DNA of 64,000 nt from Gilvibacter sp. SZ-19 (GTDB lineage: Bacteria > Bacteroidota > Bacteroidia > Flavobacteriales > Flavobacteriaceae): NCBI RefSeq assembly GCF_002163875.1, contig NZ_CP019333.1, positions 1,184,864-1,248,863 on the forward strand, given 5' to 3'. Position numbers and translations under genes: made by a program. Below the pieces are notes generated by a model. The model was not told where the DNA came from, did not search any database, and was given only the letters and a program-made list of their open reading frames with translations. Shown here piece by piece: positions 24,967 through 33,073 of the stretch (position 1 is the first letter of the stretch; each line of letters opens with the position of its first letter).

Positions 24967-26283
24967 GTGTTTTTAAACCTTTTACAACGATTCTTTAAAG
25001 ACGCCGATATCATCGAATTGGTTCGCAAAGGCAGCTCTTTTTTTCTAATTAGGGGTTTAGGTCTATTGGCGGGTTATGGCTTCACACTTTTTATCTCTAA
25101 TACTTATGGGGCGGAAGTCAATGGTTTTATAGCCTTGAGTTTTTCGGTTTTCATAATTGGATCGTTACTGCCTCGTTTTGGGTTTGACATAAACCTAGTG
25201 AAGACCTTTGCTTCACATCGATTGGAAGCCGCCAAACACATCTATCTCAAAGTGATTTCTCTGTCTGCCATAGTTTCAATATTGCTTTGCTTAGTTGGAA
25301 TTCTTTTTCAAGATGTTGTCGCAGATTGGCTCAATATCCAAGAGCCCAAATACGTGGTTTACGGCTTTGTGGCCTTGCCCCTATGGACCATGATACATCT
25401 CAACGCAGGAGCGCTTCGTGGGCTTAAGAAAATAAAGCAATTCAGTTTTTTAACCAGTGGAGGACGATTCATATTTGCACTACTAGGTTTGCTGATCTGT
25501 TACTACCTTCTCGGTTTTAAAGATCCTTATATGCCCATTATAGCACACACAGCCGGCTTGGGTGTTTTAATGGTCTACTCTTTTTTCAGCTTGTTTAAAT
25601 CCTTTAGTGGAGTCGCAAGAGCATCCGAAATTAGAACCAAAACCTATTTGATTGAGTCGTATCCGCTTATGTTTTCCTTGGCAACTATATTACTTCTGAG
25701 TTGGACTGATACGATCTTTTTAGGGGTTTATAGAACATCTGAAGAAGTTGGTATATACAATGTAGCGTTTACCTTGGCTGCCTTAGTGAGTTTTACCCTG
25801 CATGCCTTGAACAGTATTTTGGCTCCAAAAATCGCCTTGAGTTACAAAGAGAAAAACATGTCCGTTTTTGACAAGTTGATCCAAATGACCATAAAGATCA
25901 ATTTCATCTCCTCGGTAATTATAGTTGCGGGATTAGTATTCTTTAGGGAGTTTATTCTGAGCCTATTCGGAGAGGAATTCACCGTGGGAACAACACTGTT
26001 AATGATCCTTTGCATTGGTCAATTCTCAAATTCCTTTTGTGGCCCAGTGGGGGTGGTTTTTCAAATGACTGGGAAGCAAAAAGTATTTCAAAACTTGGTT
26101 TTTGTAGCCTTTGTAATCAATTTGGCCTTGAATTTTATACTCATCAAACCCTATGGATTTTACGGAGCGGCCATCAGTAGTATTGCTGGTATGGCATTTT
26201 GGAATTTCGCAGGAGCTTATTTGGTTTGGAAATACTTCAAGATAGTCTTAGTTTTTAACCCGCTGAGCTTGTTTAAAAAATGA
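24967..26283 (+). CDS. wzx: Polysaccharide flippase (Wzx/MATE-like)
   Basis: A 438-residue inner-membrane protein with about fourteen helices in the arrangement of Wzx/RfbX exporters. It begins with an amphipathic MFLNLLQRFFKDADIIELVRKGSSFFLIRGLG, has SNTYGAEVNGFIALSFSV in helix 2, and SWTDTIFLGVYRTSEEVGIYNVAF in the second half. It should flip the undecaprenyl-linked repeat unit to the periplasm. An in-frame TAA at 24949 and the absence of ATG make GTG at 24967 the start. The last four bases overlap the sulfotransferase gene (ATGA), giving a coupled three-gene plus-strand block. Confidence 0.88.
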   Translation: MFLNLLQRFFKDADIIELVRKGSSFFLIRGLGLLAGYGFTLFISNTYGAEVNGFIALSFSVFIIGSLLPRFGFDINLVKTFASHRLEAAKHIYLKVISLSAIVSILLCLVGILFQDVVADWLNIQEPKYVVYGFVALPLWTMIHLNAGALRGLKKIKQFSFLTSGGRFIFALLGLLICYYLLGFKDPYMPIIAHTAGLGVLMVYSFFSLFKSFSGVARASEIRTKTYLIESYPLMFSLATILLLSWTDTIFLGVYRTSEEVGIYNVAFTLAALVSFTLHALNSILAPKIALSYKEKNMSVFDKLIQMTIKINFISSVIIVAGLVFFREFILSLFGEEFTVGTTLLMILCIGQFSNSFCGPVGVVFQMTGKQKVFQNLVFVAFVINLALNFILIKPYGFYGAAISSIAGMAFWNFAGAYLVWKYFKIVLVFNPLSLFKK

Positions 26284-27101
26284 AAGTAAACGCTTTTGTC
26301 ATCGGAGTTCAAAAAGCAGGAACAACTTCTATTTACGAATGGTTGATCCAGCACCCTCAGGTATGCGGTGAGATCTTTCTTAAAGATTATCCTTTCTTTA
26401 TTGAGCCAGACCTTTACAAACAGGGGCCAGGAGTTTTGGAGGGTCGTTTCAACTGCGGATCTGAGCCAATACGTATCAGTGGATGTGTAGATTATATTGA
26501 AAACCCTGCGGCCTTAAAGCGTATAGCCGATTACAACCCAAAAGCCAAAGTAGTCTTGTTATTGCGCGAACCTGAATCGCGGATCAGATCAGCCTATAAA
26601 TTCTTGTCGCAACTTGCCAAGGAAGACTCCGCAGACATAAACGTAGCCCTTGCCAATGACTCAGAATACATGGATCGCAGTCTTTATGCAGACAAAGTGG
26701 AGACACTTTACAGAATATTCCCAAAAGAGCAGGTGAAACTGCTCATTTTTGAACGCATGGCCCAAGAACCAGATGCTGTTCTTGATGAAATGTTCGAGTT
26801 CTTAAATATCGAAAAGGGACATCCTATTGAGACCTTTGTGGCCAACCCAACAGCCAATGCGCGCTTTAAAGGAGTGAACAAGGTTCTTTTTGACAAGGAA
26901 AAAAACAAAGGCTTTAGAGCCCTTGTAAAAGCTTTGGTTCCACCAGCGCTTCGCTTAAAGATCGTTCGGTTTATCAAAGACTCCAACACCAAATCAACAG
27001 CGACCAACACTGCCACTGTATTGGATCAAAACTATCTACAACAGTTAGAAGCAGACAAGGAGGCATTAAAAAAATACATCGACTTTGAAGCGTATTGGTA
27101 A
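26280..27101 (+). CDS. Sulfotransferase family protein
   Basis: A 273-residue P-loop-like sulfotransferase using PAPS. The 5'-phosphosulfate loop GVQKAGTTSIYEWL is at about 9-22. The 3'-phosphate-binding region is VVLLLREPESRIRSAYKF (about 92-109). The C-terminal part has PKEQVKLLIFERMAQEPDAVLDEMFEFLNI, the common heparan-type sulfotransferase ending. It probably sulfates a hydroxyl or amine of the polysaccharide. It overlaps wzx by 4 bases and the deacetylase gene by 17, so all three are translated together. Deacetylase plus sulfotransferase would allow N-deacetylation and N-sulfation, which is inference. Start ATG. Confidence 0.85.
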   Translation: MKVNAFVIGVQKAGTTSIYEWLIQHPQVCGEIFLKDYPFFIEPDLYKQGPGVLEGRFNCGSEPIRISGCVDYIENPAALKRIADYNPKAKVVLLLREPESRIRSAYKFLSQLAKEDSADINVALANDSEYMDRSLYADKVETLYRIFPKEQVKLLIFERMAQEPDAVLDEMFEFLNIEKGHPIETFVANPTANARFKGVNKVLFDKEKNKGFRALVKALVPPALRLKIVRFIKDSNTKSTATNTATVLDQNYLQQLEADKEALKKYIDFEAYW

Positions 27102-27945
27102 GAATATTATCGTTCAATTTTTACTGCTAAGTGGCATAGTGCGTTTGCGTCGTTATCTCAAGCAGCGCGACTCCGTGACGATTTTTATTTTTCACGACCC
27201 CTCTCCAATCGATTTTAACGCCTTTTTACGCGCTTTAAATGTTCGGTACCGCTTTGTGGGAATGGATGAGGTGATCCGCGCTAAAAAGGCCGGAAAATTG
27301 CATGAGCTACCCAAATATGCGGCTGTCATTACTTTTGATGACGGCCATAAGCAAAACTTTGAGCTTGTAAACAGCATTGTGGAGCTTCAAGCCCCGACAA
27401 CCATTTATGCTTGTAGTGATATTGTCAACACCCAAAGGCATTTTTGGAGCAATTACCCTTTGCCCAAGGCACAAATGGAAGCCATAAAGAATCTGCCAAA
27501 TGCAGAAATGCTTGAAAAATTGGCGGCTATAGGTTACGATAAGCAGAAAAGCTACCCGGAACGACAAGCCTTGACCTTAGAAGAAATGCAAGAAATGCAG
27601 CAAACCGGACTCATTGCCTTTGAATCCCATACCTGTTTCCACCCTATCTTAACCCAATTACGAGCCGAGGAGTCGGCTGCGGAGATTACAGATTCTAAGA
27701 AACATCTAGAAAAGCTTTTGGATAAAACCATCAGGGGTTTTGCCTATCCCAACGGAGACTATGGGCAGCGCGAGATAGACTTTGTAAAAAGAGCAGGCTA
27801 CGAATACGCCGTTACGGTTGAACACGGACAAGTCACCGAGAAATCCGACGATTATAAGCTTCCGCGCATTTGCCTGAATGACTTCGGCTCGGTTTCAGAG
27901 AATCTGGTAAAGGCCTCTGGAATCTGGAATTATATTAAATTTTAA
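27085..27945 (+). CDS. Polysaccharide deacetylase (NodB-type, CE4)
   Basis: A 286-residue protein with a short hydrophobic N-terminus and a NodB homology domain. Metal-binding motif 1 is AVITFDDGH (catalytic Asp pair). Motif 2 is ESHTCFHP, giving the two zinc-ligand histidines in H-x3-H. Motif 3 is GFAYPNGDYG. It should remove N- or O-acetyl groups from the glycan. The start is TTG at 27085; no ATG precedes the conserved core until about residue 60, which would cut off the VTIFIFHDPSP strand. It overlaps the sulfotransferase gene by 17 bases and its end overlaps the convergent lyase-like gene by 4. Confidence 0.85.
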   Translation: MKRIGKNIIVQFLLLSGIVRLRRYLKQRDSVTIFIFHDPSPIDFNAFLRALNVRYRFVGMDEVIRAKKAGKLHELPKYAAVITFDDGHKQNFELVNSIVELQAPTTIYACSDIVNTQRHFWSNYPLPKAQMEAIKNLPNAEMLEKLAAIGYDKQKSYPERQALTLEEMQEMQQTGLIAFESHTCFHPILTQLRAEESAAEITDSKKHLEKLLDKTIRGFAYPNGDYGQREIDFVKRAGYEYAVTVEHGQVTEKSDDYKLPRICLNDFGSVSENLVKASGIWNYIKF

Positions 27946-28754
27946 TCTGAGCTTACTACTTCGAATCTAAAATCATCGAGAAAAACCGCGATGGTGTCTT
28001 GTGATTTCTTGTTCCCGTAAAGCCCAAACTTGTAGAAATTCGGCACCGAATTGTACATGTTGGCACCATATACCTTGTTTTCTGAATCGACCGATTCTGG
28101 TACAAAGGGTATACCATTTAGCATTGGTTTCGAATACCCTAAGTTATCATCTTGGCTCCAGAAGATTTCATTGGAAAAAGTGTACCAGGTCATGGGACGT
28201 AAACTGTCTTTAAAAACAAAAACCCTTTCTTGATCGTAAGAATTCGACTTTAAACCATACCCATACTCGATTGTGATCGGCGCATCTTTCTTTAACCCCA
28301 ATAGCAAAGCCACTGGCGGACGCGTATTCTCTTTGTAATCTTCCCAGGCTGTCCAGCGCGGGGGTTCGTCGTGCCACTGCTGAACTATAAGCCAATCCTT
28401 CGCGCTGCGGTGTTTAAAAAAATCATTAGGGAACATAAACTTAAAGGAATAGCGCACCAATTTTCCGGCCTTGGTGTAAGGTCTAAAAACGTATTCACTG
28501 CGTTTAGCTCCTCCAAAATGATCTTTAGGATGTTGTGCCAAGAGCAAGCAACTGTTGGCCTCTTGCTGCGGATCGGTCACTATCTGATAACGCGAAGTGT
28601 TAGCTACCTGCTTTCTGATCCACGTCTTCTCGTGAGCGTTGAAGTCATCACTGAAAGCATTAATTGGTTTGGGCATACGCAAATACAAGCCAATTGCAGC
28701 AATAGCAAGTAGTGTGATCGCACCATATGTGAGCCTTTTTCTATTCAAATTCAA
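27942..28754 (-). CDS. Heparin-lyase-I-like polysaccharide lyase, membrane-anchored
   Basis: A 270-residue protein with a short cytosolic tail, one N-terminal membrane helix (LTYGAITLLAIAAIGLYL, about 8-25) and an extracytoplasmic beta-jelly-roll resembling the heparin lyase I/polysaccharide lyase family. The family pattern RSEYVFRPYTKAGKLVRYSFKFMFPNDF (about 86-113), WLIVQQWHDEPP and RPPVALLLGLKKD is visible. It may trim or edit the polymer in the periplasm, like AlgL in alginate loci. The start is TTG at 28754, or TTG at 28748, overlapping the upstream SGNH gene by 14 bases. It is the last gene of the long minus-strand run. Confidence 0.72.
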   Translation of the reverse strand: MNLNRKRLTYGAITLLAIAAIGLYLRMPKPINAFSDDFNAHEKTWIRKQVANTSRYQIVTDPQQEANSCLLLAQHPKDHFGGAKRSEYVFRPYTKAGKLVRYSFKFMFPNDFFKHRSAKDWLIVQQWHDEPPRWTAWEDYKENTRPPVALLLGLKKDAPITIEYGYGLKSNSYDQERVFVFKDSLRPMTWYTFSNEIFWSQDDNLGYSKPMLNGIPFVPESVDSENKVYGANMYNSVPNFYKFGLYGNKKSQDTIAVFLDDFRFEVVSSD

Positions 28755-30186
28755 CAGCGTTTAAACGTATTTTCTCCCCTACAAGGCCTTGATATTTTTC
28801 CTTGTTGTAGAGCGATAGCTCAAAAGCGGCAACGTTCTGAATTAAGGTGTTAAGCGTAAATTTTACGGTAGGGGTATCGCTGGCTAGTTCGAGATCTATT
28901 TTGTCGTATTTCCAGCCTTTTTCTGCATTACGAGCGTTAACCTTCTCCAGATCAGTTGGCTTTGGGATCACCTTCACCAGCAGTTTGTAGTCGTCCATCT
29001 TTGAGGTTGCAGCCTCTGTAGGGTTAAAATACAGTTTGAATTCTAATTGTGAGATAGATCTAGAAACTCTTATCGAATCGAGTAAAGTACCCGCTTCTAA
29101 ATATTTTGAAACCGCCTTTTTAAAGACCACGGTTTCGTTCTCTAATAATTTGAGTTTAAATTGATTGTATTGGGACTTTAAAATTGCGGAGTTTACCTCT
29201 GAACTTCGGTCTGGCAAGACGTAATTTTCATTCAGATATTCTGCAAAGAACTTAGAGGTCTTGTAGGCGCCACCAACGTTTAAGTGCGACGGGTCTTTAA
29301 AATCTGTAAACTGGAGATCGAGCGCTTGGTAATGATCATTAAGATTCAAATAAGCCACGCCCGCCTGATCGCATAGCTGTTGTACAGTTGCCAAAAAACG
29401 CTTGGGCCAAGAGTATTTGGCTCTCAAATCTGGAGAAGAAACCACTAAAACCTCAGCGCCTGAAGCTTTGGCACGACCTATCAGATCTTTGAGGTCTGCC
29501 TTGGCCTCATCGGTAAAGAACTCACGTTTAGAATTGGAGTAGGTATTCTTTACTCTGAAATTTATTAAATCCGCATTGTTTAAAGAATCCAAAACCTGAT
29601 AATGCCCCAAATAACCTTTGTAAAAAATTGGACTAACTTGATCATAAGCCTTTTGACGATTGAGATTCTTAAAATCTTGTTTGTGCCATTTGTCGTGATT
29701 TCTTACCGTCGTAGAGTACACCCCAGGTAATTCTGCTGCTTGGTAAATGCGCAAAGCACTTTTGAGCTTGTCTGGATTGATATGGGAAATATGGTCGAAC
29801 ACCCGCAAATGAAACCCTTTGATCTTTTCGTCTGTAGGAACTCCTACCGACGCAGGATAGACCTCTAGCACGATCAATTTGGGTTTGTACTGTTTTGTGG
29901 CCTCTTCTAACACCAGGTCGGTAAAAGGAATCCGCAAGGCATCGGAACCAAAATTATAGCTCAAGGTATTGGCTTCTTGGTCTATCACCAGAGGGTTGTA
30001 GGCCGTAAAGGCGTGCGACGAACCAAAGATCATTACATCTATAGGCAAACTGTCAAGGCCTTTTTCATAATCGGCCATGGTGTTGTTAAAGTGGTTTTCC
30101 GTGGTAAAAACGCGCTCTAAATAGGCCGCGCCGAGAACTAAGCTCAGTAGAAAAATGGAGGCTGATATGAATTTAGACGCTGTCAT
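28741..30186 (-). CDS. SGNH-like O-acetylation partner protein (paralogue B)
   Basis: A 481-residue protein with one N-terminal membrane anchor (about 5-22) and an extracytoplasmic SGNH-hydrolase-like domain. Block I is DVMIFGSSHAF with nucleophile candidate S56 or S57. The C-terminal catalytic pair is in FKDPSHLN (D298, H301). It resembles the AlgJ/AlgX/PatB-type proteins that finish acetyl transfer delivered by an MBOAT protein, encoded two genes upstream. A C-terminal domain of about 150 residues is probably a beta-sandwich. It is a paralogue of the preceding gene and overlaps it by 4 bases (ATGA). The start is ATG. Confidence 0.75.
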   Translation of the reverse strand: MTASKFISASIFLLSLVLGAAYLERVFTTENHFNNTMADYEKGLDSLPIDVMIFGSSHAFTAYNPLVIDQEANTLSYNFGSDALRIPFTDLVLEEATKQYKPKLIVLEVYPASVGVPTDEKIKGFHLRVFDHISHINPDKLKSALRIYQAAELPGVYSTTVRNHDKWHKQDFKNLNRQKAYDQVSPIFYKGYLGHYQVLDSLNNADLINFRVKNTYSNSKREFFTDEAKADLKDLIGRAKASGAEVLVVSSPDLRAKYSWPKRFLATVQQLCDQAGVAYLNLNDHYQALDLQFTDFKDPSHLNVGGAYKTSKFFAEYLNENYVLPDRSSEVNSAILKSQYNQFKLKLLENETVVFKKAVSKYLEAGTLLDSIRVSRSISQLEFKLYFNPTEAATSKMDDYKLLVKVIPKPTDLEKVNARNAEKGWKYDKIDLELASDTPTVKFTLNTLIQNVAAFELSLYNKEKYQGLVGEKIRLNAVEFE

Positions 30187-31613
30187 TGCTCTGAAAGTAA
30201 TAATTGATCTCCCTTTATAACTAGAGTTTCTCCAATCTTTCCTTTGTATCCATTTATATCATATAGAAAAAAGGTAAGCCTTTCAATATTTCTAATTTCA
30301 GAATAAAGAATAACTTCTAATGGCTTGGAAGCATCAGTTATAATACCAGTACCTACATCGAAGTCGCGATCCTTTACTTTACTGTTCTCGTCTAATTCAT
30401 CCTCATACCCAGCCTGAGGAAACATATGAGCCCCTATTCGATATTTATTATTTGAATTTCCTCGATCCTCAAAATTCATTTTTATGATATAGTTTTTCCT
30501 CGGTTTTAGGATCTGTAGATTAGTAATCAATAAGGAGTCAGTGAGCGCAAAACCAATGTCGCAATTATAAACTTCCTTGCCGAAATGCATCTTCTCATAA
30601 TCCGAAATTCGGGCAATAAAAACATCCTCATTAGACCTATCTGACAAGCTGTAATTCTCATTGATGTACTCGCTTAAATATTGGCTCACCTTTTCACCGC
30701 CATTTAGATTCAAGTGCGACGCATCCTTGAAATCATCAAAAGAGATATCTAATTCATCAAACTTCTCATTAGAGGAAAGGTTTAGATAGTTCAATTCATT
30801 CTCATCAGCAAATGCACTGAGCTGCGTATACAGGTAATTATTCACTTCTGACGCGCGCAGATCTGGTGCGGTCATTAGCAAAAGCTCAAATCCGTGCACT
30901 CGAGACAATTGAACCAATCTTTCGAGCTCATTCAGATATATTGGTTTGAGAAAATTAAAGGTTGTGTCAATCTTCCGTTCCTTAAGTCTAAAACCACTGT
31001 ATTGGTTTCTAAGTTCGTCAGATAAACGGATTCTTGCTCCAAAATAACCAGAATAATACAGGTTCTTATTAAGATTAATTTGGAATTCTCTGTTTAAATT
31101 CAAAAAATCCTTTTCGCTCCATGAAGAGTGATTCCTTAATAATCTTGAATACACCCCTGGGTATTCAGAGAATAAAAAATTCTCTTTTACACGATCGAAT
31201 TTATTGAGGCTAAAATTACTCACAAAGTCGAGCCCTCTTAATTGAAACCCCTTTGAAACTTCGGTCTCAATTTTAGAAACAGAACCTCTAAAAACCTCAA
31301 CAACAACCAACTTCGGTTTAGTTGTTTTTAAGGCCTCTTCAAGCATTATGCTTGTGAATTGTAACCGTAAGCCATCTGTGCCTAAATTAAAGCTGATTGA
31401 TCTTGTATTCTTATCTATCACATAAGGATTGATACTGGCAAACATATGCGAACTGCCTAAAAACAGTATATCCACATTATTCTCATCACTCAATTCGCGG
31501 AATCCATTAGCTGTATTAATCAAGTGATGAGGGCTTTCAAAGACTTGTTCTAAATACTTAATTCCCGCCAATAAAGCAGCAGAGAAAATCAAGATTTGAA
31601 GGCTCCGTTTCAA
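30183..31613 (-). CDS. SGNH-like O-acetylation partner protein (paralogue A)
   Basis: A 476-residue paralogue of the next gene. It has an N-terminal anchor (MKRSLQILIFSAALLAGIKY), block I DILFLGSSHMF (S54/S55, H56) and catalytic pair FKDASHLN (D297, H300). Shared stretches such as EYPGVYSRLLRNH versus ELPGVYSTTVRNH show gene duplication. It is more AT-rich than its paralogue's neighbours, suggesting a different age or origin. The start is TTG at 31613, which aligns with the ATG start of the paralogue. It lies 5 bases after the MBOAT stop. It probably transfers acetyl from the MBOAT protein to the glycan in the periplasm (inference). Confidence 0.75.
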   Translation of the reverse strand: MKRSLQILIFSAALLAGIKYLEQVFESPHHLINTANGFRELSDENNVDILFLGSSHMFASINPYVIDKNTRSISFNLGTDGLRLQFTSIMLEEALKTTKPKLVVVEVFRGSVSKIETEVSKGFQLRGLDFVSNFSLNKFDRVKENFLFSEYPGVYSRLLRNHSSWSEKDFLNLNREFQINLNKNLYYSGYFGARIRLSDELRNQYSGFRLKERKIDTTFNFLKPIYLNELERLVQLSRVHGFELLLMTAPDLRASEVNNYLYTQLSAFADENELNYLNLSSNEKFDELDISFDDFKDASHLNLNGGEKVSQYLSEYINENYSLSDRSNEDVFIARISDYEKMHFGKEVYNCDIGFALTDSLLITNLQILKPRKNYIIKMNFEDRGNSNNKYRIGAHMFPQAGYEDELDENSKVKDRDFDVGTGIITDASKPLEVILYSEIRNIERLTFFLYDINGYKGKIGETLVIKGDQLLLSEQ

Positions 31614-31618
31614 TTGAA

Positions 31619-33058
31619 TTAGAACTGAAAATAAATAAACTCAGAAACACCGTCTTCTCCGTAAATACCGAAGATCAAGATCGTAAAAATGATGACCACA
31701 TAAAGTAGTGGCCTGATATAAAAAGGAATCTTATCCAACAGCTTAACTGCATTGAATCTGCGGTGGACTGCATCGAAAATCAACAGTAACACAATCGCTA
31801 TAAGGCCAGCATAAAATTCAGGCTTTATAAGCCCTAAGTCAAAATAGTTAGTCTCTTTGGACCAATCGAAAATCCCACGGGCAACATAAAGTGCGTCTGC
31901 CGTGCTGTTGGCCCTAAAGAATATCCAGGCAAAGGTGGCTATTACAAAAGTGAGTGGAATAAACACAAACGTGCCAACAATGCCCTTGCGACTTAGCTTT
32001 AAGCCGTGATTACTCATGGCCTTTTCCAAAACAATGAAGAGCCCGTGAATAGCTCCCCAGATAATAAAAGTAATGGCTGCTCCGTGCCAAAGCCCACTGA
32101 CCAAAAACACAATGAACAAGTTAGTGTACACGCGCAGTTCTTTCTTGCGGCTACCACCTAAGGGGATGTAGACATAATCTCTAAACCAGGTGGAGAGCGA
32201 AATGTGCCAACGCCTCCAGAATTCGGTGATCGATTTGGAAAAATAAGGGGCGTCAAAATTCTTCATTAAATCAAAACCTAGCGTGCGTGCTGCTCCAATT
32301 GCAATATCGCTGTAACCAGAGAAGTCGCAGTAGATCTGAAATGCAAAAGCTATAGTGGCCACCACTAATGCGCCTCCGCTATAACTCTCCGGATCATTGT
32401 AGACCTGATTCACCAAAATGCCCAAACGATCTGCAATCACCATTTTTTTAAACAAGCCAAAAGCCATCAACAGCAAACCGGTACGCGCATATCTATAATT
32501 GAATTTATGGGTCACGAAAAACTGTGGCAACAGGTGTTTTGCACGTTCAATAGGCCCGGCCACCAACTGTGGAAAGAAGGCCACAAAAGAGAAGAAAGCC
32601 AATATGTTCCTCGTCGGCTTGATCTTTCCGTAATAAATATCAATGGTATAGCTCAGAGTTTGAAAGGTGTAGAAACTAATCCCGACCGGTAAAATTATGT
32701 CTAGGGTTGTCGCTTCGATCTCGCCTCCAAAAAAGCGAAAGCTCTGCACAAAAGAATCGATAAAGAAGTTGGCGTACTTGAAGTAGATCAGCAGTCCTAA
32801 GTTAGAGACCAAACTGACCAAGAGCAGGGCTTTTCTTTTGGATTTTTTTACGGTTTCACCCAAGGCTTTGCCGACAAAGAAATCGACAAAGGAGCTAAAA
32901 ATGATCAGGAATAAAAAGCGCCAATCCCACCAGCCATAGAAGAGATAACTGGCTCCGAGTATCAAGACATTTCTAAGCGTTAATCTTTTAGCGACTATCC
33001 AGTACAGCACAAAGAATACTGGAAAGAAAATTGCAAAGTCTAATGAATTGAATAACAC
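31619..33058 (-). CDS. MBOAT O-acyltransferase (AlgI-like)
   Basis: A 479-residue inner-membrane acyltransferase that passes acetyl groups from cytosolic acetyl-CoA to the periplasm. It begins LFNSLDFAIFFPVFFVLYW, the standard AlgI/PatA/DltB start, and has FFPQLVAGPIERA, DFSGYSDIAIG and EFWRRWHISLSTWFRDYVYIPLGG. The catalytic histidine is H325 in SGLWHGAAITF. The start is GTG at 33058, exactly where the family starts. It lies 15 bases after wecC and 5 bases before the first SGNH partner, so the three form an O-acetylation module for the polysaccharide. Confidence 0.92.
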   Translation of the reverse strand: MLFNSLDFAIFFPVFFVLYWIVAKRLTLRNVLILGASYLFYGWWDWRFLFLIIFSSFVDFFVGKALGETVKKSKRKALLLVSLVSNLGLLIYFKYANFFIDSFVQSFRFFGGEIEATTLDIILPVGISFYTFQTLSYTIDIYYGKIKPTRNILAFFSFVAFFPQLVAGPIERAKHLLPQFFVTHKFNYRYARTGLLLMAFGLFKKMVIADRLGILVNQVYNDPESYSGGALVVATIAFAFQIYCDFSGYSDIAIGAARTLGFDLMKNFDAPYFSKSITEFWRRWHISLSTWFRDYVYIPLGGSRKKELRVYTNLFIVFLVSGLWHGAAITFIIWGAIHGLFIVLEKAMSNHGLKLSRKGIVGTFVFIPLTFVIATFAWIFFRANSTADALYVARGIFDWSKETNYFDLGLIKPEFYAGLIAIVLLLIFDAVHRRFNAVKLLDKIPFYIRPLLYVVIIFTILIFGIYGEDGVSEFIYFQF

Positions 33059-33073
33059 GTGCGGTTCTTGTTT

